Positions 17,409 to 27,712 are shown, counted from the first letter of the stretch. The stretch: 64,000 nucleotides of DNA from Parapedobacter sp. SGR-10 (GCF_011030405.1 NZ_JAAJTJ010000008.1:62001-126000), one strand, 5' to 3'. Made by a program: numbers and translations. The notes: generated by a model not told the origin, from the letters alone.

Positions 17409-19322
17409 ATGTCAAAAATTATAGGAATCGACTTAGGGACTACCAACTCATGTGTAGCCGTAATGGAAGGTAATGAGCCGGTAGTCATTACCAACAATGA
17501 AGGAAAACGTACCACTCCCTCTGTGGTAGCTTTTGTAGATGGCGGAGAGCGAAAAGTAGGCGACCCGGCCAAGCGTCAAGCTATCACCAACCCTCATAAA
17601 ACGATCTATTCTATCAAACGTTTCATGGGTGTTACTTTTGATGAAGCGCAAAAAGAGATTGCTCATGTACCTTACAAGGTCGTCAAAGGAGACAACAACA
17701 CCCCTCGTGTAGAGATCGACGATCGCAAATATACACCACAGGAGATTTCGGCCATGATCCTTCAAAAAATGAAGAAAACTGCCGAAGATTTTCTCGGACA
17801 GGAAGTGTCCCGGGCCGTCATTACTGTACCTGCTTACTTTAACGATGCACAACGCCAGGCAACGAAAGAAGCCGGGGAGATCGCAGGACTTAAAGTAGAA
17901 CGTATCATCAACGAACCGACTGCCGCAGCTTTGGCATACGGTCTTGACAAGGCCAACAAGGACATGAAGATCGTCGTGTTCGACTGTGGTGGTGGTACAC
18001 ATGATGTTTCTGTACTTGAGCTAGGAGATGGTGTATTCGAAGTAAAATCTACCGATGGAGATACACACTTAGGTGGTGATGACTTTGATAATGCCATCAT
18101 CAACTGGTTGGCCGAAGAATTTGCCAATGAAAACAACGGATTTGACTTGAAAAAAGATGCTATGGCATTGCAACGGCTAAAAGAAGCGGCCGAAAAAGCA
18201 AAAATCGAATTATCAAGTACCACATCTACCGAGATCAATTTGCCGTACATCACTGCCGATGCCACTGGTCCTAAACACTTGGTGCGCACATTGTCACGTG
18301 CCAAATTCGAAAGCTTGGTAGCAGACTTGGTAAAACGTACGATCGAACCATGCCGTACAGCCTTGAAAAATGCAGGCTACAGCACTTCCGATATCGATGA
18401 GATCATCTTGGTGGGCGGCTCGACACGTATTCCGGCCATCGTGGATGCAGTGAAAGATTTCTTTGGCAAAGAACCTTCAAAAGGGGTAAACCCAGACGAG
18501 GTCGTTGCTCTAGGTGCCGCTATCCAAGGCGGTGTATTGACCGGAGAAGTAAAAGATGTCTTATTGTTGGATGTGACTCCACTTTCATTGGGTATCGAAA
18601 CTATGGGTGGCGTAATGACCAAATTGATCGAAGCCAATACTACGATCCCAACCAAAAAATCGGAAGTGTTCTCTACTGCCGCCGACAATCAACCTTCTGT
18701 AGAGATCCACGTATTGCAAGGAGAACGTCCTATGGCAGCACAAAACCGTACATTGGGCCGCTTTCAGTTGACCGACATTCCGCCAGCACCCCGTGGTGTG
18801 CCACAGATCGAAGTTGTCTTTGACATCGATGCCAACGGTATCATCAAAGTATCGGCAAAAGACAAAGCGACTGGAAAAGAGCAGAATATACGTATAGAGG
18901 CATCTTCCGGATTGTCCGATGAGGAAATCCAAAAGATGAAACAGGAAGCCGAAGCGAATGCCGAGGCCGACAAAAAGATCAAAGAGGAAGCCGACAAGCT
19001 CAATACTGCTGATGCCTTGATATTCTCTACAGAAAAACAACTGAAAGAATATGGTGACAAGATCTCTGCCGACAAGAAAACTCCGATTGAAGCCGGTCTA
19101 GAAAAGTTGAAAACAGCACATGCTGCCAAAAACTTTGCCGATATCGATACAGCTTCTGCCGAGCTGCAAAATGCTTGGAATGCCGCATCCGAAGAGATGT
19201 ACGCAGCCTCACAACAAGGCGGAGCACAACAGCCGCAAGGCGATGCCTCACAAGCAGACGATGCAGGAAGCCAATCCGGTGCAGATGATGTACAAGACGT
19301 AGACTTCGAAGAAGTGAAATAA
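17409..19322 (+). CDS. dnaK: Molecular chaperone DnaK (Hsp70)
   Basis: A 637-residue Hsp70 with the complete architecture. The nucleotide-binding domain begins [18 protein letters not shown], and contains the phosphate loop [16 protein letters not shown] and the adenosine motif [16 protein letters not shown]. The linker [15 protein letters not shown] leads to the substrate-binding domain, then the helical lid and an acidic tail ending [10 protein letters not shown], the bacterial DnaK C-terminal signature. The CGGGTH variant of the phosphate loop is normal for Bacteroidota as far as I recall. It is monocistronic, with a strong terminator. dnaJ and grpE are not adjacent. Confidence 0.98.
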   Translation: MSKIIGIDLGTTNSCVAVMEGNEPVVITNNEGKRTTPSVVAFVDGGERKVGDPAKRQAITNPHKTIYSIKRFMGVTFDEAQKEIAHVPYKVVKGDNNTPRVEIDDRKYTPQEISAMILQKMKKTAEDFLGQEVSRAVITVPAYFNDAQRQATKEAGEIAGLKVERIINEPTAAALAYGLDKANKDMKIVVFDCGGGTHDVSVLELGDGVFEVKSTDGDTHLGGDDFDNAIINWLAEEFANENNGFDLKKDAMALQRLKEAAEKAKIELSSTTSTEINLPYITADATGPKHLVRTLSRAKFESLVADLVKRTIEPCRTALKNAGYSTSDIDEIILVGGSTRIPAIVDAVKDFFGKEPSKGVNPDEVVALGAAIQGGVLTGEVKDVLLLDVTPLSLGIETMGGVMTKLIEANTTIPTKKSEVFSTAADNQPSVEIHVLQGERPMAAQNRTLGRFQLTDIPPAPRGVPQIEVVFDIDANGIIKVSAKDKATGKEQNIRIEASSGLSDEEIQKMKQEAEANAEADKKIKEEADKLNTADALIFSTEKQLKEYGDKISADKKTPIEAGLEKLKTAHAAKNFADIDTASAELQNAWNAASEEMYAASQQGGAQQPQGDASQADDAGSQSGADDVQDVDFEEVK

Positions 19323-19341
19323 TACATCGCTTCGTTTAATA

Positions 19342-19377
19342 AAAAAGGGCTGTGAAAAAATTTTCACAGCCCTTTTT
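19342..19377 (+). terminator. Terminator of dnaK
   Basis: AAAAAGGGCTGTGAAAA and its perfect complement form a continuous stem with A-runs before and T-runs after, so it can work on either strand. Confidence 0.92.
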
Positions 19378-19447
19378 ATCTATATGTATAAAGGAGTCCG
19401 AGACCCCATCTCCATTGCCCAACCCTTAGCGACCGCTCCCGATAAAT

Positions 19448-19584
19448 CGCATTGGCGTCAACTTAAGCGTTTTTTGTCATCCTGACGATAGGAAGGATCT
19501 AAAAACTATACAGTTAGAAGATCCTTCGGCAAGTCTCAGGATGACATAAAAGAACGGTTATATCCTTAACTTGACGCGTATGCG
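19448..19584. repeat. MITE-like composite palindrome
   Basis: Outer 20-bp arms (19448-19467 and 19565-19584) are imperfect inverted repeats around GGCGTCAACTTAAG. Inside is an inverted pair built on GTCATCCTGACGATAGGAAG (19476) and its counterpart ending at 19545, a motif common in Bacteroidota intergenic DNA. No open frame is present. Confidence 0.7.
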
Positions 19585-19631
19585 ATAAATCTGGACAAGT
19601 TACGCTAGACCCTAAGGACAGTGAAATTTCT

Positions 19632-20078
19632 TTACAGGATTTCAGCTATTTTATATTTCTGCTCATTAAAGACGACTTCATCTCCGGCTTTTGCACCGCG
19701 CAAAACTTCGTATATAGGAGCATCCGTATTCAAGCCTATATAGCTTTTTCCTTCATGTTCAAATGCTGCGGACGCTATACCGACAAAAAAATTCAACGAG
19801 TCCGTCAGCACCAAAGCTCCCGCTTCCACACTGGATTTCGGACCAAAGTCCAACTGTAAAAAAGCATCCAATAGATTTTGTGCACGATTGATGCGTCCTT
19901 GCAGGCTTCTGGCCGATTCGCGGCTTTCGTCCTGCTTAGCAAAATCTTCATGGCCCAGTGAAGACTCCTCATCCAGATCAGTCGCGCCTGCGTGGACCGC
20001 ATACATTTCCTTCAAGGACTTCAAATCGGCCGTTTCGTTCTCGACAATCCGATTCTTAATGATTTCTTTTAATGCCAT
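19632..20078 (-). CDS. GreA/GreB-like transcription elongation factor domain protein
   Basis: A 148-residue cytoplasmic protein. The N-terminal half is helical and charged (LKSLKEMYAVHAG, ARSLQGRINRAQNLLDAFLQ), resembling a coiled coil. The C-terminal half is FKBP-like as in GreA/GreB: GALVLTDSLNFFVGIASAA, SYIGLNTDAPIYEVLRGAKA, GDEVVFNEQKYKIAEIL. It matches the GreAB-C-like family of Bacteroidota. The N-terminal coiled coil lacks the clear acidic tip of real GreA, so its role in transcript cleavage is uncertain. Confidence 0.8.
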   Translation of the reverse strand: MALKEIIKNRIVENETADLKSLKEMYAVHAGATDLDEESSLGHEDFAKQDESRESARSLQGRINRAQNLLDAFLQLDFGPKSSVEAGALVLTDSLNFFVGIASAAFEHEGKSYIGLNTDAPIYEVLRGAKAGDEVVFNEQKYKIAEIL

Positions 20079-20140
20079 GATGTTTTCGTTTTATACGAAT
20101 ATAATGAATATTACGCAGAAATACGAATAAATATCCCTAA

Positions 20141-20383
20141 CTATATCCTCCACAAAAACCGCATTAGAATCGACGAAGAATCTGTTTTTACATAATCTAT
20201 AATAGCTTCCAACCGTAGATTAGCATCTACATATTCAATTGCCAAACGAGGATTGACCCGGGATAGAAAACTATCCAATACCCCACCACACAACTCTTTG
20301 TCAATAGCAAAAGCTATGCTGCAGACCACTACAAACGCTAGCATGTAGCGAAGTGCCCGAATAAAATAGGTATAACAACTCAT
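20141..20383 (-). CDS. Small hypothetical protein with one membrane segment
   Basis: An 80-residue frame with a hydrophobic N-terminal segment (MLAFVVVCSIAFAI, about residues 14-27) followed by a polar, helical tail. I do not recognise it. It sits between the GreA-like gene and the nucleotidyltransferase on the same strand, with a terminator upstream, and has no clear start signal. It may be a real small membrane protein or a chance frame. Confidence 0.35.
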   Translation of the reverse strand: MSCYTYFIRALRYMLAFVVVCSIAFAIDKELCGGVLDSFLSRVNPRLAIEYVDANLRLEAIIDYVKTDSSSILMRFLWRI

Positions 20384-20426
20384 GATGATATGATTTATTC
20401 CTAAACCAAAGATAATAAGCTTTTTC

Positions 20427-20470
20427 TAAAAAAAAAGACCTGACAGGTTCTCGAAGTCTGCCAGGTCTTT
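20427..20470 (-). terminator. Terminator after the nucleotidyltransferase
   Basis: AAAGACCTGACAG (20434) pairs with CTGCCAGGTCTTT (20458-20470) with one mismatch. An A-run at 20427-20436 becomes a T-run on the minus strand. A second short stem built on GCCGG/CCGGC with a T-run lies just beside it at about 20483-20508. Confidence 0.8.
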
Positions 20471-20510
20471 ATAATATGCTAAGGCCGGTCCAAAAACCGG
20501 CTTTTTTATT

Positions 20511-21425
20511 TCAAAAAAGCTTCTGTGGGTACACGCCCTCTACCAATAATCTCGAAATACTCTCCTGTACAATAGGCTTATCCTCCGGATAGGTCACCCC
20601 AAACCACTTCGAAGAGGTGGGGATAACTTTAAAATCCGCTATCCCATGCTTGACCATATAATCCGGTACGGAAGGAATAAAGAATTCAGCCTTGGGATTA
20701 TCACCATTTTCTTCTACAAATTTCGGAAACATCTCCAGAGCTATCTCAAAGACCTTAGGTGTAAAACCCCAAAAATTCATCGACACCCTCGCATCGGCAG
20801 GAAGATCGTGTTGTACACCATTCTCCTCATATACGATCTTTCGATTTCCCGAATCATCAGTCACATAGTAGATATTCGTACGTTCCGTGACGGATGTCAT
20901 ATTGCCCTCTGCGCTCACTTCACAGACTCCTCTGGATACATATCCATAGTCCGACATCGTATTGCCCACTTGAAAGCCCATTAAAGCCATGTGGTCATCC
21001 CTAACCTCATTCTGCAAAAAACTGGCCATTTTCACAAAGGAATCTGTACCGTAAAAATCATCCGCATTGATCACACAGAAAGGTTCATGTATCAAGTCCT
21101 TGGCGCTCATGACCGCGTGGGCCGTACCCCAGGGTTTAGTACGTTCTATCTCACGGTCAACACCGAATTTTTTCAGATCAAAATCCTGAAAAGCGTAATC
21201 CACTTCAATCTTGCCGGCCAGCTTTGCGTCAAACTTCTCACGCATCACATCCTCAAATTCCTTTCGTATAATAAAGACAACCTTACCGAAACCTGCCTGA
21301 ATAGCATCGTAAATAGAATAATCCACAATCGTCTCTCCATGAGGGCCAAAACTGTCGACTTGTTTTAGTGACCCATAACGACTCGCCATACCTGCAGCAA
21401 GAATTAATAAAGTAGGTTTTCCCAT
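20511..21425 (-). CDS. Sugar-phosphate nucleotidyltransferase family protein
   Basis: A 304-residue enzyme with the nucleotidyltransferase signature LLILAAGMASRYGSLKQVD at the N-terminus, a GxGxRxxxxxK-type loop variant, and the metal-binding FCVINADDFYG in the middle. The rest of the Rossmann-like domain continues with YGYVSRGVCEV and VSMNFWGFTP. No hexapeptide or other C-terminal domain is attached. It stands alone between terminators, so the sugar substrate cannot be deduced from context. Confidence 0.87.
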   Translation of the reverse strand: MGKPTLLILAAGMASRYGSLKQVDSFGPHGETIVDYSIYDAIQAGFGKVVFIIRKEFEDVMREKFDAKLAGKIEVDYAFQDFDLKKFGVDREIERTKPWGTAHAVMSAKDLIHEPFCVINADDFYGTDSFVKMASFLQNEVRDDHMALMGFQVGNTMSDYGYVSRGVCEVSAEGNMTSVTERTNIYYVTDDSGNRKIVYEENGVQHDLPADARVSMNFWGFTPKVFEIALEMFPKFVEENGDNPKAEFFIPSVPDYMVKHGIADFKVIPTSSKWFGVTYPEDKPIVQESISRLLVEGVYPQKLF

Positions 21426-21512
21426 AGATAATTAAATCTGTTAAATTTTTAACGAATTATTGACAAAGATAAGATTTTATATTTAGTGCACCGACAAAAT
21501 TTGTAGCCCAAC

Positions 21513-21540
21513 GTAGAGACGCAAGATCTTGCGTCTCTAC
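21513..21540. repeat. GTAGAGACGC palindrome (28 bp) at the 3' end of a gene
   Basis: A perfect palindrome, GTAGAGACGCAAGA joined to its reverse complement. The TAG in its minus-strand copy is the stop codon of the HerA-like gene that ends here. Confidence 0.95.
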
Positions 21541-23096
21541 TTTTTTTTAAAGAACGAGTTCAAAATCCCATTCGCTATCTTGCCCAGTATCTTCACCCCT
21601 TCACGGGCAAGCGTTCTACTCGCTTGCGTCTGTGCGGCTTCCAAGGGAGTTTGCCTTCTCGATCGGGAAGCTGTGCTCGTCTTGGATTGTTTTTCTGCTT
21701 GCTTTTGTGCTTCTTGTTTCGCCTTCTCGGCGGCTTGTTGTTGTTCCATCTGAACACGTCGTTCCTCCAATATCTCGGAAGCCGTCCGACGTTCTATCCG
21801 CTCTTGATATTTGGTGTAAAAATCAGAGCGGTTCACGATATCTTTATACATCCCCGGATCACAAGGGCCCATGACAGCCCGGGCCGGCACCAAGTGTGTC
21901 GCCACCACTTCGGTAGGTATACCCTTGTCATTCAATACGGTCACCAGTGCCTGTCCTGTACCCAAAGACGTCAGCACTTTATCGATTGCATAAAAGACCG
22001 ATGTCGGATAGGTCTTCACAGTCTTGCGTAGATTTTCCGCATCATTCGGTGTAAAGGCACGAAGCGCATGCTGCACCCGATTACCCAACTGTCCCAATAC
22101 ACTTTCGGGGATATCCGTAGCTGCTTGCGTACAGAAGAAAACACCCACACCCTTCGAACGGATAAGACGGACAATCTGCTCGATCTGTGCCAAAAAAGCT
22201 TTTGATGCACCATTGAACAAAAGATGTGCTTCATCAAAGAAAAATACCAGTTTAGGTTTGTCCAAATCACCTACTTCCGGTAATTTCTTGAACAGTTGTG
22301 CCAAAAGGCTCAATAAAAAGGTAGAGAACAACAGAGGTTGGTCTTGTATGTCCGAAATATTTAACAAGGTAATCACACCCTTGCCGTCTACCTTGCCAAA
22401 CAAATCCTGAATATCGAACTCCTTCTCACCAAAAATATGGGCAAGCCCTTGCTGTTCAATAGCAACGATCTTCCGTAATATCGCTCCCGAACTGGCCGAA
22501 CTGATCTTGCCATAGTCATTTTTGATCTCCTCTGCACCTGGTCCTTCCGATAGATAAAACAATAGCTTCTTGAGGTCATCCAGATCCACGATGGGCAGTT
22601 GGGTATCATCGGCATATTTGAACAAGGCGCTCAACACGCCAGTCTGCGTATCGTTGAGATCCAGAATACGGGACAAGAGTATAGGGCCAAAATCCGATAC
22701 CGTGATACGCATAGGTATACCTATGTTTCCACTTAGAGAAAACAGCTCGATCGGAAAGCCCGAAGGCACAAAAGGGATACCTACTGCATTACCACGCTCC
22801 AAGAGGGCATCATTGGTAGTGCCAGGCTCGGCCAATCCCGAAAGGTCGCCCTTTACATCCAACATAAATACAGGAACACCATTGTCGGACAATTGTTCGG
22901 CGATCAATTGCAGCGTCCGCGTCTTACCCGTACCCGTCGCTCCCGCGATCAGCCCATGACGGTTCATCATTTTCAAAGCCAGTTTTACTTTCGCATCGGT
23001 GATGATTTCGCCATCCAATATCCCCGAGCCCAATTGGATAAAAGCTCCTTTAGGATTGTAAGAGGTCGTTATTTTATCGATGAAATCTTGTTTCAT
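21537..23096 (-). CDS. HerA-like ATPase (DUF853 family, YjgR-like)
   Basis: A 519-residue P-loop ATPase related to HerA/FtsK. The Walker A is GATGTGKTRTLQ near residue 55, the Walker B region is KPKLVFFFDEAHLLF, and the sensor/arginine-finger area has GVGVFFCTQAATDIPESVLG followed by LGNRVQHALRAFT. An Ala/Gln/Lys-rich coiled-coil linker (MEQQQAAEKAKQEAQKQAEK) leads to a C-terminal helix and a Lys-rich end. The stop codon is provided by the palindromic repeat, so the last residues FFKKK may not be ancestral. The cellular role of DUF853 proteins is not settled. Confidence 0.92.
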   Translation of the reverse strand: MKQDFIDKITTSYNPKGAFIQLGSGILDGEIITDAKVKLALKMMNRHGLIAGATGTGKTRTLQLIAEQLSDNGVPVFMLDVKGDLSGLAEPGTTNDALLERGNAVGIPFVPSGFPIELFSLSGNIGIPMRITVSDFGPILLSRILDLNDTQTGVLSALFKYADDTQLPIVDLDDLKKLLFYLSEGPGAEEIKNDYGKISSASSGAILRKIVAIEQQGLAHIFGEKEFDIQDLFGKVDGKGVITLLNISDIQDQPLLFSTFLLSLLAQLFKKLPEVGDLDKPKLVFFFDEAHLLFNGASKAFLAQIEQIVRLIRSKGVGVFFCTQAATDIPESVLGQLGNRVQHALRAFTPNDAENLRKTVKTYPTSVFYAIDKVLTSLGTGQALVTVLNDKGIPTEVVATHLVPARAVMGPCDPGMYKDIVNRSDFYTKYQERIERRTASEILEERRVQMEQQQAAEKAKQEAQKQAEKQSKTSTASRSRRQTPLEAAQTQASRTLAREGVKILGKIANGILNSFFKKK

Positions 23097-23656
23097 AGTA
23101 ATCTTTTGGAATGTTTACCGAATTTAGAAATAAATATGAACAAATGAAAATTATGAATTAGCGTCTTTGTCATCCAGAATAACGTGAATCGCGTAGCAAT
23201 CATTTTATAGGTAGCACGCATGCATATCCCCCTCTTTGAGGGGGGTGCGATGGAAATGAGGGGCGGGAGGGGGAGGCTGGAATATACAGGTAGCTTATTA
23301 TTAACTACTTGCTTATTTTCCTCCCCCTTCCCCCTCCAAAGGGGGACAGTATTCTACAAAGGAAGTATCGAGAGAAATGTAGTGCAAATAATAGATTTAC
23401 CTACATGAATTTGACCTGTAAATAACTGTTAATAAATACGCTAAAAAGATGTGTATATAGCATAGCTACCGGAGGGCAATCAAGACCAAACAGCAGAGGT
23501 GTTTGCCCTGCACAACCAAGCAATGAATGTTATGAAATTGTTAATTTTCACATATTTTTGTCTGTTTTTATAAAATTTTCATAATAAAATTTCCCAAAAC
23601 ATTGTTTTTTTGATCTTAAATTCTATTTTTGTAGAGAAGTTAGTAAAAAAGAGTAT
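23097..23656. repeat. Intergenic region with a G/C-skewed inverted repeat
   Basis: Around 23231-23350 the sequence has CCCCTCTTTGAGGGGG, then GAGGGGCGGGAGGGGGAGG, and later CCTCCCCCTTCCCCCTCC, arms of an imperfect hairpin element related to the one at 30579-30776. The remainder (23400-23656) is AT-rich and should carry the promoter of the next gene. No other gene is seen. Confidence 0.6.
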
Positions 23657-24001
23657 ATGTTCAATAAAGCACAAAGAATAATTTCTGCCAAGATTTGTTT
23701 TTTGGTCTTCGTCTCGAAGATGCTCATCTCTGCTACTCCTATGTTTGTAAATGTATTGGACAAAGGTACGATTTTGCAAGTCGTGATGCAGTTGGAAATC
23801 GAACTGACCTCCAATAACAACACGACGAACAACGAAGACCTTCACGAGCATGGTGTAAAGATTTTCAAACCAGATGCCATCGACTATCTTGGCTTCAACC
23901 CTACCGTTGAAAATAATGCCAAGACACGCAACTACCTCAAGAACGAGAAAAGCATTTGTAGCTTCCACCCTTCTGTACCTACCCCCCCTCCTAACTGCTA
24001 A
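23657..24001 (+). CDS. Hypothetical secreted or membrane-anchored protein
   Basis: A 114-residue frame with a hydrophobic N-terminal segment (ICFLVFVSKMLISATPMFVN, about residues 14-33) that could be a signal peptide. An amphipathic Val/Leu-rich stretch and an Asn/Thr-rich polar region follow, and the C-terminus ends VPTPPPNC. I do not recognise a family. Its codon use looks normal and it precedes the SulP transporter on the same strand, 198 bases away, so it may be a real gene. Confidence 0.55.
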   Translation: MFNKAQRIISAKICFLVFVSKMLISATPMFVNVLDKGTILQVVMQLEIELTSNNNTTNNEDLHEHGVKIFKPDAIDYLGFNPTVENNAKTRNYLKNEKSICSFHPSVPTPPPNC

Positions 24002-24199
24002 TACCGACATATCATGCAGACGTATCATTTAACACAGTTATCTTGTTAAATGCGTCATCTTTAGGATTCAAAGGACCTGTTTAAATTTCATGTAAATACA
24101 TGTACCTCTTTAGTCCAGAGTTTAGACTGTGGCTTAAAAGAAGAGCGATGATTTTAAACAGCTTCTAAGTTAGTATTACATTTTTCAACGTAAATTTAT

Positions 24200-25738
24200 A
24201 TGTTAGGAACACGTATGTCTGCTTTTTTGAAGTTATCAAAAAGAGACTTAAAATATGATTTCCCGGCGAGTATCGTAGTATTCTTGGTCGCTCTACCCCT
24301 GTGTCTAGGGATAGCTATGGCTTCCGGAGCTCCCTTGTTTGCCGGATTATTGACAGGCATCATCGGAGGAATCGTCGTCGCCTCTATTTCAGGATCTCCA
24401 CTCAGTGTCAGTGGACCTGCGGCAGGATTGACAGTCATTGTATTGGGCGCTATTCAACAACTCGGTGCTTATGAAACATTTTTGCTGGCCGTCGTCATTG
24501 CAGGTGTTATCCAGCTTGTCCTGGGTATAGTCAAAGCCGGTATGATAGGCAATTATTTCCCTTCGTCTGTTATTTTGGGGATGTTGGCAGCCATCGGTAT
24601 TACCATTATCCTCAAACAATTACCCCTAGCAGTGGGTATGACCGATGACCAAGCTGACGGAAACAATATCTTCTCGGCAATCAATTGGGGGGCAGCCATC
24701 ATCTGTTTGCTTTCTCTTGCCGTATTGATTTTTTGGCCATCTTTTAGAAAACTGAATAAAGTGCCTGCGCCATTGGTCGTCGTATTGCTTGGTGTAGGAT
24801 TGGGGTATTTCTTCCAGGGCACCTCACTTGCCTTGTTTCCCGCACATTTTGTATCGATCCCTGCGGTATCTTCATTCGCTGAATTCACAGGACTGTTCGT
24901 CTTTCCTGATTTTAGCCAAATTGTGAACAAAGAAGTATGGATCGTGGCTTTTACGATAGCCATCATCGCCAGTTTGGAAACATTGCTCAGCATCGAAGCC
25001 GTCGATAAGATAGACCCTTTCAAAAGAAACTCGCCAACCAACAGGGAATTGGTTGCACAAGGCGTCGGCAACATGACAAGCGGTTTTTTGGGCGGACTTC
25101 CAATGACATCGGTCATTGTCCGTTCGTCTGCTAATGCCAATGCCGGAGGACGTACACGTCAATCCGCTATGCTACACGGTATATGGTTGTTGGTTGCTTT
25201 GTTGGCCATCCCTACATTGATCAATATGATCCCTCTGGCCTGTTTGGCAGCAATCCTATTGCATACAGGTTACAAATTGGCCAAACCGGCATTATTCAAA
25301 CAGATGTATGGTAAAGGGCTAGATCAGTTCATTCCTTTTACGATCACTGTGGCGGCAGTTGTTTTCACAGACTTGCTTACAGGTGTAGGTATCGGTATCT
25401 TAGTAGCAACGTTCTACATCCTAAGAGCCAATATGCAAAATGCGTATAAGTTCAATATCATCGGCGAAAACAACAACAAAGCCGTACTCATATTGGCCGA
25501 AGAAGTGTCATTCCTAAACAAAGTGCCCATTCAGCAGAAACTCTATAACTTGCCTAGATCGGTGGAGTCTGTACTTATTGACGGACAACACAGCAAGTTT
25601 ATCGACAAGGATGTCATCGAAGTCATTAAGGATTTCGAACAAAACGCACTCAGTAAAGGCCTAAACATAGAGCTTCAGGATGTGACGTATAAAAAAAAGA
25701 CATTCCGTAAGAAACAAAAATTACAAAAAGTAGTTTAA
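24200..25738 (+). CDS. SulP-family inorganic anion transporter
   Basis: A 512-residue inner membrane protein with about 12-14 hydrophobic segments. Family signatures seen include PASIVVFLVALPLCLGIAMA near the N-terminus, ISGSPLSVSGPAAGLTVIVL, and GFLGGLPMTSVIVRSSANAN in the transport core. The C-terminal about 90 residues form a weak STAS-like domain (VLILAEEVSFLNKVPIQQKL). An alternative ATG five codons in (24215) is possible. A beta-carbonic anhydrase gene follows, so bicarbonate is the likeliest substrate, though SulP proteins also move sulfate. Confidence 0.9.
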   Translation: MLGTRMSAFLKLSKRDLKYDFPASIVVFLVALPLCLGIAMASGAPLFAGLLTGIIGGIVVASISGSPLSVSGPAAGLTVIVLGAIQQLGAYETFLLAVVIAGVIQLVLGIVKAGMIGNYFPSSVILGMLAAIGITIILKQLPLAVGMTDDQADGNNIFSAINWGAAIICLLSLAVLIFWPSFRKLNKVPAPLVVVLLGVGLGYFFQGTSLALFPAHFVSIPAVSSFAEFTGLFVFPDFSQIVNKEVWIVAFTIAIIASLETLLSIEAVDKIDPFKRNSPTNRELVAQGVGNMTSGFLGGLPMTSVIVRSSANANAGGRTRQSAMLHGIWLLVALLAIPTLINMIPLACLAAILLHTGYKLAKPALFKQMYGKGLDQFIPFTITVAAVVFTDLLTGVGIGILVATFYILRANMQNAYKFNIIGENNNKAVLILAEEVSFLNKVPIQQKLYNLPRSVESVLIDGQHSKFIDKDVIEVIKDFEQNALSKGLNIELQDVTYKKKTFRKKQKLQKVV

Positions 25739-25939
25739 TTAATACGATTTTAATCATAAATACTGTAAATTGGCATTGTCTAAGGAGGCTCAAAATCCAA
25801 TTCTGACGCACGCACCATACGTGTACCTGTACTTTTATACGCATACGCAACACGCCAGACTACCGTCAGGCCAGGTACACCTGCGCGAGTTTTGAAACCA
25901 GCTTGACACCTTAAACATGCTCTTAGCCTTTAAAAAAAC

Positions 25940-26587
25940 ATGGGAAACAAAGAACTAGAATTAGGATTTCAAAAAATATTAGACGGAAACAACAACTGGG
26001 TAGAGTTCGTAAAGAACGACAGATCCGGCAGGTTTGAACAATTGGCAAAAGGACAGAATCCCGAAATACTGTGGATTGGCTGTGCAGATAGTCGCGTACC
26101 TGCCAACGAAATAACAGGCACAAAACCTGGTGAAGTGTTTGTGCATCGTAATATTGCCAATATGTGTGTACATTCGGACATGAACATGCTATCCGTATTG
26201 GACTATGCGGTGAACGTACTTAAAGTAAAACACGTCATCGTAGCCGGCCACTACGGCTGCGGTGGGGTTGCAGCCTCATTGAGCCGCAATCAATATGGAA
26301 TCATTGACAACTGGCTTTGTCACATCAAAGATGTTTATCGTCTTCATGCCAAAGAGATTGACGCGCTAGAAGGCCAAGAAGCAAAGACCAATCGTCTGGT
26401 AGAATTGAACGTCAAAGAGCAAGTATTCAATTTATGTACGACCTCCATTGTACAAAACGCCTGGAAAGATCGAGATGATCTGGCTATTCATGGTATGGTC
26501 ATCGACATTGCTACAGGCCAATTGATCAATTTGGATTACACATTTACCGCCAACGATGAGCTCGGTGATGTGTTTGCGTATAAATAA
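25940..26587 (+). CDS. Beta-class carbonic anhydrase
   Basis: A 215-residue enzyme interconverting CO2 and bicarbonate. The zinc ligands are in the usual places: Cys and the Asp/Arg dyad in WIGCADSRVPA, then His and Cys in VAGHYGCGGV. GEVFVHRNIANM is the conserved segment between them. It lies 201 bases after the SulP gene on the same strand. The pair suggests bicarbonate supply or pH control. Confidence 0.95.
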   Translation: MGNKELELGFQKILDGNNNWVEFVKNDRSGRFEQLAKGQNPEILWIGCADSRVPANEITGTKPGEVFVHRNIANMCVHSDMNMLSVLDYAVNVLKVKHVIVAGHYGCGGVAASLSRNQYGIIDNWLCHIKDVYRLHAKEIDALEGQEAKTNRLVELNVKEQVFNLCTTSIVQNAWKDRDDLAIHGMVIDIATGQLINLDYTFTANDELGDVFAYK

Positions 26588-26626
26588 CAAGAGGCTGAAT
26601 CAAAAAAATAGAATATCTTATCACCA

Positions 26627-26654
26627 GTAGAGACGCAAGATTTTGCGTCTCTAC
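26627..26654. repeat. GTAGAGACGC palindrome (28 bp)
   Basis: GTAGAGACGCAAGA and TTTTGCGTCTCTAC pair along their length with a single central mismatch. It lies between the carbonic anhydrase and acyltransferase genes. Confidence 0.93.
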
Positions 26655-26824
26655 CTTTGTTGGCGCGAACCATGTTAGTGTTCATGAATCATTGTTTTTT
26701 TATACATAAAGCTTTAGTACATGACGTTTTTTTATACTTAACACCCTTTTTACACTCCCTCTTACACCCGTGCATATTGCATATAAACCCAAATTTCTCT
26801 AAGTTTGCACCATTAAAGTACAAC

Positions 26825-27559
26825 ATGAGAAAACTAATCGGATATATCCTTACCCCTCTATTTTACAGTTGTTTTTCGATCGTATTATTGATTTTTCATC
26901 CGATACAATGGCTCTCCTTGAAACTAGGTGGTTATGCAGCTCATAAAAAAAGTGTAGATATACTCAATTTCTTCCTTACCGCCTGCAACTATACCCTGTT
27001 CAACAGTGTAAAATTCATTGACAATAAAAAACTTCCCCTTGGCAGATCAATTATTTTTGTCGCCAACCACCAAAGTACCTTCGATATCCCGCCTTTGATT
27101 TATTTTTTACGCCGTTTTCACGGCAAGTTCATTTCCAAGATCGAGCTGGCCAAAGCCAATATTCCCAGTATATCGTACAATCTCGTACATGGTGGAGCGG
27201 CCAACATCGACCGTAAGGATCCTAAACAATCCATTAGCGAGATCTTGAAATTGGCCAATAACATGAAAACCAAACATTGGTCCGCCTTTATCTTTCCCGA
27301 AGGAACACGTACCAAAGATGGGAGGATGAAGAGTTTCCAAGTGGGGGGAATAGCGACACTGCTCAAGAAAAATCCAGATGCACTCGTGGTACCCATCGCC
27401 ATCAACCGATCTTACGAAATGGTCGAATACGGTATGTTTCCGCTCAAACCTTTTGTACCCATGTCTTGGGAGGTATTGGATCCTGTCGATACGACCGACA
27501 AAAATCCGGAAGAAATCGTCAAGGCCGCCGAAGATGCCATTCGGGTAAAATTGAGATAA
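26825..27559 (+). CDS. 1-acyl-sn-glycerol-3-phosphate acyltransferase
   Basis: A 244-residue membrane-associated acyltransferase that makes phosphatidate. The catalytic NHQSTFD (H-x4-D) and the FPEGTRT motif that binds glycerol phosphate are both present, as are the hydrophobic N-terminal segments (LIGYILTPLFYSCFSIVLLI). I chose the ATG at 26825 because the frame upstream reads as AT-rich intergenic sequence; the first possible ATG at 26657 would add 56 unlikely residues. Confidence 0.9.
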   Translation: MRKLIGYILTPLFYSCFSIVLLIFHPIQWLSLKLGGYAAHKKSVDILNFFLTACNYTLFNSVKFIDNKKLPLGRSIIFVANHQSTFDIPPLIYFLRRFHGKFISKIELAKANIPSISYNLVHGGAANIDRKDPKQSISEILKLANNMKTKHWSAFIFPEGTRTKDGRMKSFQVGGIATLLKKNPDALVVPIAINRSYEMVEYGMFPLKPFVPMSWEVLDPVDTTDKNPEEIVKAAEDAIRVKLR

Positions 27560-27582
27560 TCCAGTTTCTTTGACTCTTAACT

Positions 27583-27690
27583 GTCCTTAGAGTTCCGAAG
27601 GGTCTCTAAGGACTTTCAAAATGGTTTGGAGTCTCAGACTCCAGTTTATAGCCAATCCGTAGTGACCGCTTCGCTCAACACTACGGATAG
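27583..27690. repeat. Series of three hairpins between convergent genes
   Basis: GTCCTTAGAG and CTCTAAGGAC (27583-27613), the palindrome GGAGTCTCAGACTCC near 27632, and ATCCGTAGTG with CACTACGGAT (about 27655-27688). They probably end transcription from the acyltransferase and GT2 genes, which face each other here. Confidence 0.65.
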
Positions 27691-27712
27691 TAGGGGCAAA
27701 ATTGAAGTAATT

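Noticed and set aside
17940..18050. Unusual DnaK phosphate loop [12 protein letters not shown]
   Set aside because: It differs from E. coli but, as I recall, is the normal form in Bacteroidota, so not an anomaly.
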